This document shows positions 18,901 to 27,439 of a DNA stretch of 64,000 bases, piece by piece (position 1 is the first letter of the stretch; the number at the start of each line of letters is the position of its first letter). Origin of the DNA: Akkermansiaceae bacterium (GTDB taxonomy: Bacteria > Verrucomicrobiota > Verrucomicrobiia > Verrucomicrobiales > DEV007); NCBI GenBank assembly GCA_024233005.1, contig JACKQE010000006.1, positions 1 through 64,000 of the forward strand. Reading direction: 5' to 3'. The notes under the pieces were generated by a model that searched no databases, was not told the DNA's origin, and was given only the letters and a program-made list of their open reading frames with translations. The position numbers and the translations under genes are program-made.

Positions 18901-20164
18901 GCACGCCGTTCACCGTCACCGACCCTAACAAATGTCCCTGGGCCGCATCGAAGCGGCGGATCTCGCGGAGCGGGCCAGAGAGACGATCCTGAAACGTGAG
19001 GGCCTTGCCGTCTTCATCGAGCCAAAGGGAACGCTGGATCGCGATGGGAGCGACACCGCGCTCACCTGGACCGCGGACCCGCTCAACGAGCTGAAAGGGC
19101 GCGTTGGTTTCCCACCGGTAGACGGGCAGGGCGCGCCACTCCTCCGGCATCTGGGTCTGGGCCACATCGATTTGCGGCAGGCCGGTGATCTCGGCCTGGC
19201 GAAATTCGGGCTTGCCGCGGAAAGCGACGGCCTGGTCCGCAACGGCGGGAGTGGCGCCTTCAGCAAAGGCGATCGACCCGGGCGCGTTGGCGCGGAAGGC
19301 GCTCAGGGTCAGCGTCCAACGCCCCGCGCGGACCTGGCATTTTAGCAGTCCGGCCTCGTCGATCGCCACGGGCAGGGGCGACTCGACCGCCGCGAGTTGC
19401 CAGCCCGTCGGCAGGACCGAACCGAGCGTTTCCTCGCGGCTTTTGCCTGCCACGATCAGCTCGAGGCGTGTCTCGAACCAGAGGGGAATGCCATCCTCCA
19501 GGAGCGAATGGACCTTGATCTCGAGAAAGTCCTCGTCGACCGGCTCGTTCGTCGCCTGACGCTGCAACCAGAGGGTGCCATCAGCGTCCCACGAGGGAGT
19601 CGGCTGGGCTTGCCCGTTGATGGACAGCGCGAGCAGGCCGATTTGCGGTGGCAACTGGATCCGTTGCGGCAATTCCTTCCAGGCAAAGGCACCGGTGACC
19701 GTGTGGGTCCCCGACTCGACGCGGATTGAGGGGCGCCCCGCCCGCTCCACCACCGGCACGAGACTGTCGTCGAGCCGCACGTTCTCCGGCCAGCGACCGG
19801 GACCCCCGGGCAGGTCGAGCCAGGTGCGGTCAAATCCGTCCAGCCCCAGCGAAAAAGTCGCGCTGCTCGCGGTGGCCTCGAATTGGAGGCGTGTCGGCCA
19901 AAGGGCAAGTCTGGTCGCGGGATCGTTCTGCACCCGCACCGCGTTGGCGTTGGGGAGGCCGTGAGTGACCCATCCAATCCAAGGCTTCATTGCAGCCGGG
20001 ATCTGCTCTTTTCCAGATGAACCGTCAAGGTCCACTCCAGACTTCGGAGCCACTCCCTGCTGATTTGGCAGAACCGTGATCGGAGAGGGAACAGGGTTGT
20101 CTTGAGCCTGCGTCAGGGTTACCCAGAGGGCGGCGGGGAGAAAAAGGAAACGACTAGGCGTCAT
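15992..20164 (-). CDS. Very large exported membrane protein of unknown function
   Basis: The 1390-residue protein starts with a signal peptide (RFLFLPAALWVTLTQAQ). A long beta-rich N-terminal region follows, then a membrane block (LLDLFLLLLFTLAVFRLRGF, AAAAILVIFLAPFAARQI, VVRILCLVLLAAMLLSQKRK, TALVVLAGLLLFAFASTAKA). A second beta-rich periplasmic region comes next, and at least four helices near the C-terminus end with a basic, Pro-rich tail. The two soluble/membrane blocks look like an internal repetition of architecture. I recognise no family. It stands alone, with 263 bases to the gene on its left. Confidence 0.75.
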   Translation of the reverse strand: MTPSRFLFLPAALWVTLTQAQDNPVPSPITVLPNQQGVAPKSGVDLDGSSGKEQIPAAMKPWIGWVTHGLPNANAVRVQNDPATRLALWPTRLQFEATASSATFSLGLDGFDRTWLDLPGGPGRWPENVRLDDSLVPVVERAGRPSIRVESGTHTVTGAFAWKELPQRIQLPPQIGLLALSINGQAQPTPSWDADGTLWLQRQATNEPVDEDFLEIKVHSLLEDGIPLWFETRLELIVAGKSREETLGSVLPTGWQLAAVESPLPVAIDEAGLLKCQVRAGRWTLTLSAFRANAPGSIAFAEGATPAVADQAVAFRGKPEFRQAEITGLPQIDVAQTQMPEEWRALPVYRWETNAPFQLVERVRGPGERGVAPIAIQRSLWLDEDGKALTFQDRLSGPLREIRRFDAAQGHLLGSVTVNGVPQLITHNPDGGSPGFEVRSPSLDAVATGRIEALGSTLPATGWLADADRLGATLHLPPGYRLFAMPGADYTNGDWLTSWSLLDLFLLLLFTLAVFRLRGFLAALLAFAAFGLAYHEPGAPRFSWLVLLIPVALVAVLPEGRWRNVANGGKWAAAAILVIFLAPFAARQIQAVIFPQLEQVSDYGRWNNDFDGGGAFPASAPASTAENMRSDSILVRKAAPQEGKKLSKNADNLKADPKAVIQTGPGVPNWSWRTITFGWDGPVSGAQTVRPILIPPYLSRPLGVVRILCLVLLAAMLLSQKRKVVPPAEPAPEKDEVPAPKATPVTALVVLAGLLLFAFASTAKAQFPNQDLLEELKKRLTETPDTFPGAADLASADLRFEGQTFTLTLPYHAADRCAVPVPVTFSALVPESADFGDGKPATLLRRDGHLWVLLPSAGIHELTVKGRLRDLTEWEWGFPLKPRRVSVSAEGWTVSGLRPDGAAEDQVLFSRVRHEEAAAANYDRPDTKHALLVERQIELGLVWRVTTTVKRLSPGGRAAALRVPLLTGEKVVSQGRTVESGAIEVRLAPNENETAWEGELSPVTDLNLSTRETDIWTEQWRLVASPVWNVTFTGVAPLFEDLEGQLVPLWQPWPGESASLNVSRPKAVEGAAVTIDSAVHGVNPGRRQMASTLNLSLRTSLGEDFPIRLPSGAEVTSLTHDGRSIPVRKDGDAVVVPLKPGSQNLVVEWRLPSEGGTWTLADAVDLPVEAANVVTEIQPPRDRWLLWSEGPQQGPAFRFWGVLVFALLAAIILSRVSNSPLRLHQWMLLSLGLTQVPVILALLVVAWLFLLKWRGAEGYQRLPVWAYNLCQSGLIILTLLSIGIFIGIASSGLLGDPEMYIVGNGSSDSRLIWYAARTPAELPQPGYASISVWWYRLAMLLWALWLAAALVRWLRIGWKNSSNGGHFRKSPPRAKAVVPPKLPGEVKPEA

Positions 20165-20388
20165 GACCGCATCATGTTCCTTTTCCCCCGGAAAAAGCAA
20201 GCCCGGAGGCGTCGTGTGGCGGGTTCTGTTAGCGCTTCTCGTCGGCAATCCGTCGTGTGAGCATGGAGAGCCCGAAGGCTTTGAAGCGGTGATCCTGAGT
20301 CATGGCCCGCTCCGAGCCGTCGAGGGGGTGGCGAATGCAAATCCCCCCCCGAAACAGGGGAGATCCGATGCGGAGCGTTTGTGTTGGG

Positions 20389-20848
20389 TTAATTTAGGTG
20401 GGGGCCAATGGTTTTGAAGGCAGCTTCCAAGGATTTGTGACAGACAGCGCTGTGGCGGCGCCGGCGATTGTGGAAGGTCTCAAGGTGGTCAAAGATGTCC
20501 CTGCGAGCCTCGGTTTTGGAGGAAAACAAGGCCCCGGGAGGTAAGGACTTGGTCTTGAGGGTGGCGAAGAAGCTTTTCGCCATCGCGTTGTCGTGGCAGT
20601 AACCCGCGGCGCTCAAGCCCTGGAGGAGGCCGGTTTTTTCCAGACGGTTTCGGAGCATCCGGCTGGTGCATGGGCAGCCGCGATCGGAATGGAACGGAGC
20701 TCCCCGCTCCGGAGGAAGGTGGATGCGTGACTGCTCGAAGGTGTCGAGGACGAGGAAGGTGTGGAGGGAGTCACCTAGCTTTCATCCCACCAGCGCCCGG
20801 TTCTGGAGATCGAGAACCACCACGCGGTAGAGCCCCCTCTGAGATTAC
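20389..20848 (-). pseudogene. IS3-family transposase OrfB remnant
   Basis: The frame reads GLYRVVVLDLQNRALVG, stop, KLGDSLHTFLVLDTFEQSR, then FHSDRGCP, GYCHDNAMAKSFFATLKTK, and ends near RRRRHSAVCHKSLEAAF. These are the rve-type DDE integrase core and C-terminus of IS3 OrfB, including the HSDRG aspartate and the DNA-E helix. A TGA at 20782-20784 replaces the usual tryptophan of the VGW motif. The 5' half of OrfB and all of OrfA are absent. It is an inactive fragment. Confidence 0.85.
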
Positions 20849-20890
20849 TCCTTTCTTGACAGCAACGATGGGGTCTGCTGTGCTCTCCCT

Positions 20891-22102
20891 GTGCCATCCT
20901 CCCTGCGTCTTTATTTCCTTTGCATCCCCCTCGCCTGTCCCTGCGGGCTTCAGGCCGCCCCGGAGGCACCGCCGATTGGTCTGGCGGGTCTCGCCCCTGG
21001 ATTTTCCCAGCATGTCATCAATGCCCAGTCCACTTACTGCGCTTGCGCAGTGGATGATGTGAATGCCGATGGCCGACCGGATATCGTGTGCGGGGCTTAC
21101 TGGTATGAGGCCCCCGGATGGGAACGGCACCAAGTCCGGGAGATCGAACGGATCCGGGGACGGTTCGATGGCTACGCCCACCTCATGTTGGATGTGGACG
21201 GAGACGGCGACCGGGATGTCATCACCGTGAACTACCGCAGTGCTTCATTGCAATGGTTCGAGCATCCCTCTGACCTCACCCGGGAATGGGACCGGCACTA
21301 CATCGATCTGCCGGGGCCGATGGAAACCGGCCGACTCCATGACATCGACGGGGATGGTCGCGACGACATTCTCCCCAACGGGGCGAACTTCGCCGCCTGG
21401 TGGCGGGCCGTCCCGGAGTCCGCCGCTACGGGCTCCCGGGGGCCGAGACTGAGCTTCGTCCGGCAGGAACTGCCCCCGGAGGTGAAAGGTCACGGTCTCG
21501 GGTTTGGCGACATCGACGGGGACGGCCGGGGCGACATTCTCGCCCAGAAAGGCTGGCTGGCGGCGCCGGAGGATCGGCTCAAAGGAACCTGGACCTGGCA
21601 GGCCGATTGGGATCTGACCCGGGCCAGCATTCCGATGCTGCCACAGGATGTGGATGGCGACGGAGACACCGACGTGATCTGGAGCAGTGCCCATGACTAT
21701 GGCATTTTCTGGATGGAACAGGGGCGGGACCCGTCCGGAGCACGGATCTGGACGACCCACCCCATCGATGGAGGGTGGTCCCAATCCCATGCGCTGCTGT
21801 GGGGGGATCTCGACGGGGACGGAACCAAGGAACTGATCGCCGGGAAGCGCTACATGGCCCACGATGGCCGCGATGCCGGAGCGACCGATCCCCTCGTGCT
21901 CTGCCGTTACCAATATGACCCGGCCGGAAAAACCTGGCTGAAACATTCGATCACCGACGGAGGCATCATTGGCTTCGGACTCGACCCCAAGCTCGAGGAT
22001 CTGGATCTGGATGGCGATTTGGACCTCATCTGCCCCGGGAGAACCGGACTCTACTGGCTGGAAAACCGGCTCCAGCAACCCAAGGCGAACCGTCCGAAGT
22101 GA
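20891..22102 (+). CDS. Secreted FG-GAP/VCBS repeat protein
   Basis: A GTG start gives 403 residues with a signal peptide (RLYFLCIPLACPCGLQA). At least seven calcium-binding DxDxDG-type loops follow, such as DVNADGRPD, DVDGDGDRD, DIDGDGRDD, DIDGDGRGD, DVDGDGDTD, DLDGDGTKE and DLDLDGDLD. Their spacing of about 45-60 residues predicts a seven-bladed propeller. Such proteins are extracytoplasmic, and the family role is binding or adhesion with no single known activity. It precedes the SLC13 transporter by 58 bases and could be co-transcribed. Confidence 0.85.
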   Translation: MPSSLRLYFLCIPLACPCGLQAAPEAPPIGLAGLAPGFSQHVINAQSTYCACAVDDVNADGRPDIVCGAYWYEAPGWERHQVREIERIRGRFDGYAHLMLDVDGDGDRDVITVNYRSASLQWFEHPSDLTREWDRHYIDLPGPMETGRLHDIDGDGRDDILPNGANFAAWWRAVPESAATGSRGPRLSFVRQELPPEVKGHGLGFGDIDGDGRGDILAQKGWLAAPEDRLKGTWTWQADWDLTRASIPMLPQDVDGDGDTDVIWSSAHDYGIFWMEQGRDPSGARIWTTHPIDGGWSQSHALLWGDLDGDGTKELIAGKRYMAHDGRDAGATDPLVLCRYQYDPAGKTWLKHSITDGGIIGFGLDPKLEDLDLDGDLDLICPGRTGLYWLENRLQQPKANRPK

Positions 22103-22160
22103 CTCTTTCCAGGGCGAGCAGAAACCCGCCTGATTCCTCCATCCCTCTTCCCCCCGCAAC

Positions 22161-23717
22161 GTGCGTATCCTGTCAGGCCTGATCCTTTTTGCCGTCGCTC
22201 TCACGGCGTCGTTCCTGATGCCTGACCGCGCCCTGGAACTGCGGATGGCCGCCGTGGCGCTGCTCATGGCGACCTGGTGGATCACCGAGGCGGTGCCATT
22301 GGCGGCGACTTCCCTGGTGCCGTTGGCCATGCTTCCCTTGCTCGGCATTATGAGCGGGAAGGATACAGCGACCCAGTATTTCAATGACACCATCGTGCTC
22401 TATCTCGGAGGCTTTCTCCTTGCTCTGGCGATGGAACGGTGGGATCTGCACCGGCGCGTCGCCCTGACCATCGTCGGCGCCCTCGGAGGGAGCCCGCAAC
22501 GTCTGGTGCTGGGCTTTCTGCTGGCCTCGGGCGGGATCTCAATGTGGATCTCCAACACCGCCACCGCCATCATGATGGTGGCCATCGGCCTCGCCGTGGC
22601 CCGGCAGGTCGAGGCCCAGTTCGGCGAACAAGCGGCGCGCCCCCTCGCCATCGGGCTGCTCCTGGCGATCGCCTACGGATGCAGCATCGGCGGTTTCTCG
22701 ACCCTCGTCGGGACCCCTCCGAATCTCTCGCTGCAGAGAATCTATCATCTAACCTTCCCCGATGCCGCGCCAATCGGCTTTGGGCAGTGGATGCTGTTCG
22801 GGGTCCCGGCCAGTGCCCTGATGCTGACCGCAGCCTGGTTTTACCTGACCAAAGTGGGATGCCGCTGTCCGGACCACATCCGACTTCCGCGGGATTTGAT
22901 CGCCAACCATTACCGGGCTCTTGGCCCGATGCGCCATCCGGAAAAGGTGGTGCTCGGTTGTTTCGCACTGACCGCGGTCCTTTGGGTTTTCCGGAGCGAC
23001 CTGAACCTCGGCGCGGTGACCCTGCCGGGATGGTCCACGCTCCTGCCCTTGCCCACCGCGGCCGATGGCAAAAGCCTGCTCGACGACGGGACCGTGGTCA
23101 TCTGCACCGTGCTGCCCCTCTTCCTGATGCGCTCGCGGGTGCCCCTACCGGGCGCTCCCCTGGAGAATGCCGGACCAATGCCGCGTCTCCTCGACAGCAG
23201 CGTGATCGGCCGTCTGCCGTGGGACATCGTCCTGCTTTTCGGAGGGGGATTCGCTCTCGCCAAAGGGTTCCAAGTGTCCGGCTTGTCGGCCTGGGCGGGA
23301 TCCGCCTTCACCGGGTTGGGATCCGTGTCCCCTTGGATCGTGGTGCTCGCGGTCTGTCTTTTCATGACCTTCCTTACCGAACTCACCTCCAACACCGCCA
23401 CGACCGAAATGGCCCTGCCCATCCTGGCCACGGCGGCCGTCTCCGCCGGGCTGCATCCGCTGGTGCTGATGGTGCCGGCGACGCTCTCCGCCTCCTGCGC
23501 CTTCATGCTGCCGGTGGCAACGCCGCCCAATGCGATCGTGTTCGGCAGCGGCCACATCCGGATCAAAGACATGGTGCGCGCCGGATGGTGGATGAACCTG
23601 ATCGGGGTGCTGCTCCTCACGGTGCTCTTCCAGCTCTGGGGCACCCGGGTTTTCCAAATTTCCTCCGACGGAAGCCTGCCGGAAGCAGTGAGACAGATCG
23701 CGCCGGCCAAACACTGA
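22161..23717 (+). CDS. SLC13/DASS-family sodium-coupled anion symporter
   Basis: The 518-residue protein has about 11-12 membrane segments. It carries both DASS signature loops: SNTATA at residues 131-136 and TSNTATTEMALPIL near residue 410, which in VcINDY-like transporters bind substrate carboxylates and sodium. The early stretch ATWWITEAVPLAATSLVP is also diagnostic. Likely substrates are di- or tricarboxylates, with sulfate possible. The GTG start follows the previous gene closely. Family length is 450-550. Confidence 0.9.
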   Translation: MRILSGLILFAVALTASFLMPDRALELRMAAVALLMATWWITEAVPLAATSLVPLAMLPLLGIMSGKDTATQYFNDTIVLYLGGFLLALAMERWDLHRRVALTIVGALGGSPQRLVLGFLLASGGISMWISNTATAIMMVAIGLAVARQVEAQFGEQAARPLAIGLLLAIAYGCSIGGFSTLVGTPPNLSLQRIYHLTFPDAAPIGFGQWMLFGVPASALMLTAAWFYLTKVGCRCPDHIRLPRDLIANHYRALGPMRHPEKVVLGCFALTAVLWVFRSDLNLGAVTLPGWSTLLPLPTAADGKSLLDDGTVVICTVLPLFLMRSRVPLPGAPLENAGPMPRLLDSSVIGRLPWDIVLLFGGGFALAKGFQVSGLSAWAGSAFTGLGSVSPWIVVLAVCLFMTFLTELTSNTATTEMALPILATAAVSAGLHPLVLMVPATLSASCAFMLPVATPPNAIVFGSGHIRIKDMVRAGWWMNLIGVLLLTVLFQLWGTRVFQISSDGSLPEAVRQIAPAKH

Positions 23718-23874
23718 TGAACCGGAGGAGCGCAGGTCCTGATCAGACAACCTTGAGGGACAGAAGGTGGTGGCCTGACGTCAGCAACGAGAGTATCCCC
23801 ATACGTGACTTCAACTTTCCAGGTGGCCCGCCCGCAGGGCCTCGATGGATTCGGAGACACCGCCATCCCACCGC

Positions 23875-25449
23875 ATGAACCGAACCGACGCCCTCTCCCA
23901 ACTCCGCACCACGGTCGAATATGATATCCTTGTCGTGGGCGGCGGAGCCACCGGGCTTGGCATCGCGGTCGATGCCGCCGCGCGGGGCCACCGCGTCTGT
24001 CTCATCGAACAGGCGGACTTTGCCAAAGGAACATCGAGCCGCAGCACCAAACTGGTCCACGGCGGCGTGCGGTATCTGAAGCAGGGCCATGTGCCTCTGG
24101 TGCTGGAGGCCCTGCGGGAACGTGGACTGCTCTGCCGGAATGCCCCTCACCTGGTCCATCATCTGCCTTTCGTCATTCCCAGCTATCACTGGTGGGAGAG
24201 CCCCTTTTACGGGATCGGTCTCAAGGTCTACGATGCCCTCGCTGGCCGCCTCGGACTGGAGCCATCCCGAATGCTAAGCCGTGAGGAAACGCTCGAGCGG
24301 ATTCCCACCATCGAGCAGGAACACCTGACCGGAGGCGTGCTCTACCATGACGGGCAATTCGACGATGCCCGGCTCGCGATCACCCTGGCCCACACCGCCT
24401 CGACGCTCGGGGCCACCTTGCTCAACCATACCCGCTGCGAGAGCCTGCTGAAACGGGATGGCCAGGTCTGCGGCGTGGTGGCCCGCGATGCGGAAACCGG
24501 TGAGTCCTTTGACCTGGCTGCCCGCGTCGTGATCAATGCGACGGGCGTTTTCGTGGATGAGCTGCGTCGCCAGGACGAACCCGGCGTGCCGGGAATCGTA
24601 GCCCCCAGCCAGGGGGTTCACCTGGTTCTTCCCGCGGAATTTCTGCCCGGCGATGCCGCGATCATGATCCCGCGGACGGATGACGGCCGGGTGCTTTTTG
24701 CGGTGCCCTGGCATGGTCGGGTGGTCGTGGGAACGACCGACACGGCGGTGCCGCAGACCTCCCTGGAGCCGCGTGCGCTGCCGGAGGAAGTCCGGTTTCT
24801 GATGAGTCATGCCGCCCGCTATCTGACCCGGGATCCCTCACCCGAGGATGTCCTCAGCATTTACGCCGGATTGCGTCCCTTGGTGCGCCGCAGTGGCGAA
24901 GGCTCCACCGCCTCCCTGTCACGGGACCACACGCTGCTGGTCTCGCAAAGCGGACTGCTCACCATCACCGGCGGCAAGTGGACGACCTACCGTCACATGG
25001 CGGAGGATGCCACCAACCATGCCGAGACGCTGGGAGGCCTGGACCCGCGCCCCTGCCGGACACGCGAACTGCTGCTCCATGGCGCCACGGAAAGCCCCAC
25101 GAACGGTCCCCTCGCGGTCTATGGCAGCGACTCCCGCCACATCGAGTCCCTCATTTCCCAACAGCCCGGTCTGGGGCAGTTGCTGCACCCCGAACTTCCC
25201 TACTGCGCGGCCGAAGTCCTCTGGCACGTCCGGCAGGAAATGGCGCGCACGGTCGAGGACGTTCTGGCGCGCCGCACCCGGGCCCTGCTGCTGGACGCCC
25301 GGGCCAGCTCCGAGACGGCCCCGCGGGTGGCGGCTCTGATGGCCCAGGAGCTGGGACTCAGCGCGGCGTGGGAGCAGGAGCAAGTGACGGCTTATCAGGC
25401 TTTGGCAAAAGGGTATTGGCTGGCAGGAGATTCCGGCCAAAGTCCGTGA
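23875..25449 (+). CDS. glpD: FAD-dependent glycerol-3-phosphate dehydrogenase
   Basis: The 524-residue protein has the FAD-binding dinucleotide fold ILVVGGGATGLGIAVDAAAR near the N-terminus. The GlpD signatures follow: GTSSRSTKLVHGGVRYL, SIYAGLRPLV and TITGGKWTTYRHMAEDA. It oxidises sn-glycerol 3-phosphate to dihydroxyacetone phosphate at the membrane and passes electrons to quinone. A start 30 bases upstream is equally possible. The gene converges with the acyltransferase gene, and their 3' ends overlap by 55 bases. No glpF or glpK is next to it. Confidence 0.93.
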   Translation: MNRTDALSQLRTTVEYDILVVGGGATGLGIAVDAAARGHRVCLIEQADFAKGTSSRSTKLVHGGVRYLKQGHVPLVLEALRERGLLCRNAPHLVHHLPFVIPSYHWWESPFYGIGLKVYDALAGRLGLEPSRMLSREETLERIPTIEQEHLTGGVLYHDGQFDDARLAITLAHTASTLGATLLNHTRCESLLKRDGQVCGVVARDAETGESFDLAARVVINATGVFVDELRRQDEPGVPGIVAPSQGVHLVLPAEFLPGDAAIMIPRTDDGRVLFAVPWHGRVVVGTTDTAVPQTSLEPRALPEEVRFLMSHAARYLTRDPSPEDVLSIYAGLRPLVRRSGEGSTASLSRDHTLLVSQSGLLTITGGKWTTYRHMAEDATNHAETLGGLDPRPCRTRELLLHGATESPTNGPLAVYGSDSRHIESLISQQPGLGQLLHPELPYCAAEVLWHVRQEMARTVEDVLARRTRALLLDARASSETAPRVAALMAQELGLSAAWEQEQVTAYQALAKGYWLAGDSGQSP

Positions 25450-27245
25450 TGATCCAAATAGGCGCGGGAGCCTTCCTCGCCCATGTATTTGCCGAGCAGC
25501 CGGGGTTCGGTCCGCGTCAGATCCACGAAGATCAGTCCGTCGAGCACGGAGGAGAATGCCCCGTCGACATTGAAGCAGAGGATACTGGCATTCAACCGGA
25601 GATACTGCTTGAGGAGCACCGGCAGACCTTTCTGATCCGACTCGATGGTGGCGATGAGGCTGGACAGATCGTCCACGTCGGAGAGGGGTGTCCGGCGCAA
25701 CTCCCGCCGCAAGGGGCCGGCCGCCCGGCTCCGGAACGGGCTGCGGGGTCGGGCCAGACAGGCGAGTTCCGCGGGGCGCCGTTGGGAAATGAGGAAGTCC
25801 ACCATGAGGCGACGTGAAACCTCATCATAGTCGGCACTGATGCTGACAGGTCCGAACAGAATCCGATAGGAAGGGTGGCGCCGAACCCAGGAGGCGATGC
25901 CTTTCCAGAGGAGCAGCAGCGCGGCCGGATGGCGCTGGTATTCCTGCCGGATGAAAGAACGCCCCAGCTCGATGGCATGGTCGAGTCGCTTGTAGAAAGC
26001 GCGCGAGTAGCGGAACAGGGTGCCTGTGTAGAGGCCTTTGGGACCGTGGGTTGCCAGTATTTCCGGAGCCAGTCCCATCCGGTAGGCGCCGGCGATGCAG
26101 GCAGCCGTCGGATCCCAGAGAATGAGGTGGAGGTAATGCCCGTCGAAACGGTCGAGATCGATGTCATTCCCCGTGCCCTCCCCGGCGGCGCGGAAGGTCA
26201 GCTCCCGAAGGCGGCCAATTTCCTGCAGGGCGCAAGGGATTTCGGCAGCCCGGGCGACGAGCACCTCGAGGTGGCCCTGTTCGGCGAGCAGGGCACCGCT
26301 CTCCCGCAAACGGGCGATCTCACCGGCAACCATCATGTCAGGTTCCGCCTCCAATTTGCGTGACACCGTCACGGTGACGGCGGCCGGGGGAGTCGTGCCG
26401 CCGTGGCGCAGCGCCAAGGTTTGGATACGTAGATACCGGGTGATCTCCTCATCACTTTGGAAATGCCTCAGTTTGGCGGCCGGAATCGGGGCGCCGACGC
26501 GCAAGGTGAGGGGCTGCCGGTTGCTTTTGCTCAGTTCATTCAACAGCAGAGCGGTCCGCAGTCTGGGATGGAGCATTCCCGCCATCTGAAAGAGAACGCT
26601 GTTTTGTCCCGGAAAATACACCGGCAGCACGGTGGCACCGGTCCGCCGCACCAGACTGCCGAGATGGGACTTCCAGGGAGCCTCCTCGACGCCATGACCG
26701 AGCTGGAAGTGAGCCACTTCGCCACTCGGAAACATGGAAAGGGCACCGCCGGAGCGGAGGAACCGGATCGCTTCCTTCATCGGCGCGAGATTCCTCCGTT
26801 CACTGCCCGGTCCGCCAAAGTTATCAACCGCAATCATCCACGGAGCCGCCTCGGGAAGCTGGCTGAGCAGCGCATTGGCCATCATCCGGGCTTCGCTGCG
26901 CACGCTGGAGAGGAAGTCACCCAGCACGACCGCATCGGCGAATCCAAAGGGGTGATTGGCCACCACGAGAAGCGGACCAGTGGTGGGAATGCGGGCACCG
27001 GGCCGGAGCTGAACCTCGTAGCGGAGCCCGACGGATTCCAGGCAGGAATGGAACCAAGTGTGGGCGGTGGGAAAAGCGGAGGCCTGGTAAGCCTGCGCGG
27101 CTCGCCGGTAGATGTCGTTAAACGCGCGGATGGAAAGCGAGTTTTCGATGAGCGGCCCGGCGATCCGGTAAAGGCCGCGCTGGAGGGGACCGCGCATGCG
27201 GGATCCAAGGTCGATCAGCTCCCGGGGGCGTTCAGAGGGGGACAT
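25395..27245 (-). CDS. Fused PlsC-like and GNAT-like acyltransferase (OlsF-type architecture)
   Basis: The 616-residue protein joins two domains. Residues about 60-310 are a lysophospholipid acyltransferase fold with NHPFGFAD (His98, Asp104) and FPSGEVAHF. Residues about 350-580 resemble the hemolysin/OlsB GNAT N-acyltransferase, including EIGRLRELTFRAAGEGTG, DRFDGHYLHLILWD and GAYRMG. Bifunctional OlsF enzymes of other bacteria have this domain order and make ornithine lipids by N- then O-acylation. Substrate here is inferred. The start at MSPSERPREL is preferred; another ATG lies 33 bases upstream. Confidence 0.85.
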   Translation of the reverse strand: MSPSERPRELIDLGSRMRGPLQRGLYRIAGPLIENSLSIRAFNDIYRRAAQAYQASAFPTAHTWFHSCLESVGLRYEVQLRPGARIPTTGPLLVVANHPFGFADAVVLGDFLSSVRSEARMMANALLSQLPEAAPWMIAVDNFGGPGSERRNLAPMKEAIRFLRSGGALSMFPSGEVAHFQLGHGVEEAPWKSHLGSLVRRTGATVLPVYFPGQNSVLFQMAGMLHPRLRTALLLNELSKSNRQPLTLRVGAPIPAAKLRHFQSDEEITRYLRIQTLALRHGGTTPPAAVTVTVSRKLEAEPDMMVAGEIARLRESGALLAEQGHLEVLVARAAEIPCALQEIGRLRELTFRAAGEGTGNDIDLDRFDGHYLHLILWDPTAACIAGAYRMGLAPEILATHGPKGLYTGTLFRYSRAFYKRLDHAIELGRSFIRQEYQRHPAALLLLWKGIASWVRRHPSYRILFGPVSISADYDEVSRRLMVDFLISQRRPAELACLARPRSPFRSRAAGPLRRELRRTPLSDVDDLSSLIATIESDQKGLPVLLKQYLRLNASILCFNVDGAFSSVLDGLIFVDLTRTEPRLLGKYMGEEGSRAYLDHHGLWPESPASQYPFAKA

Positions 27246-27394
27246 TTTCACAGTCAGAGGTGAAAGGAATTCCACCATCTGAGAGGCCGGTCGCCAAACG
27301 CTATCGTGTGGCAAATCCGCCACCTGTTCCTTCCCAGCCCTCCCCTGCCATGGCGGCAACAGGTCGGGACGATCGGGAGGAGCGTACACAAAAA

Positions 27395-27429
27395 CACCAC
27401 GGGACAACGCGTGGGCGCGTCCCGTGGTG
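27395..27429 (-). terminator. Intrinsic terminator of the sialate esterase gene
   Basis: An 11-bp perfect stem (CACCACGGGAC with GTCCCGTGGTG) with a 13-base loop starts 10 bases after the stop codon. On the minus strand it is followed by TTTTTGTG. Confidence 0.88.
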
Positions 27430-27439
27430 CCGGGGATGC

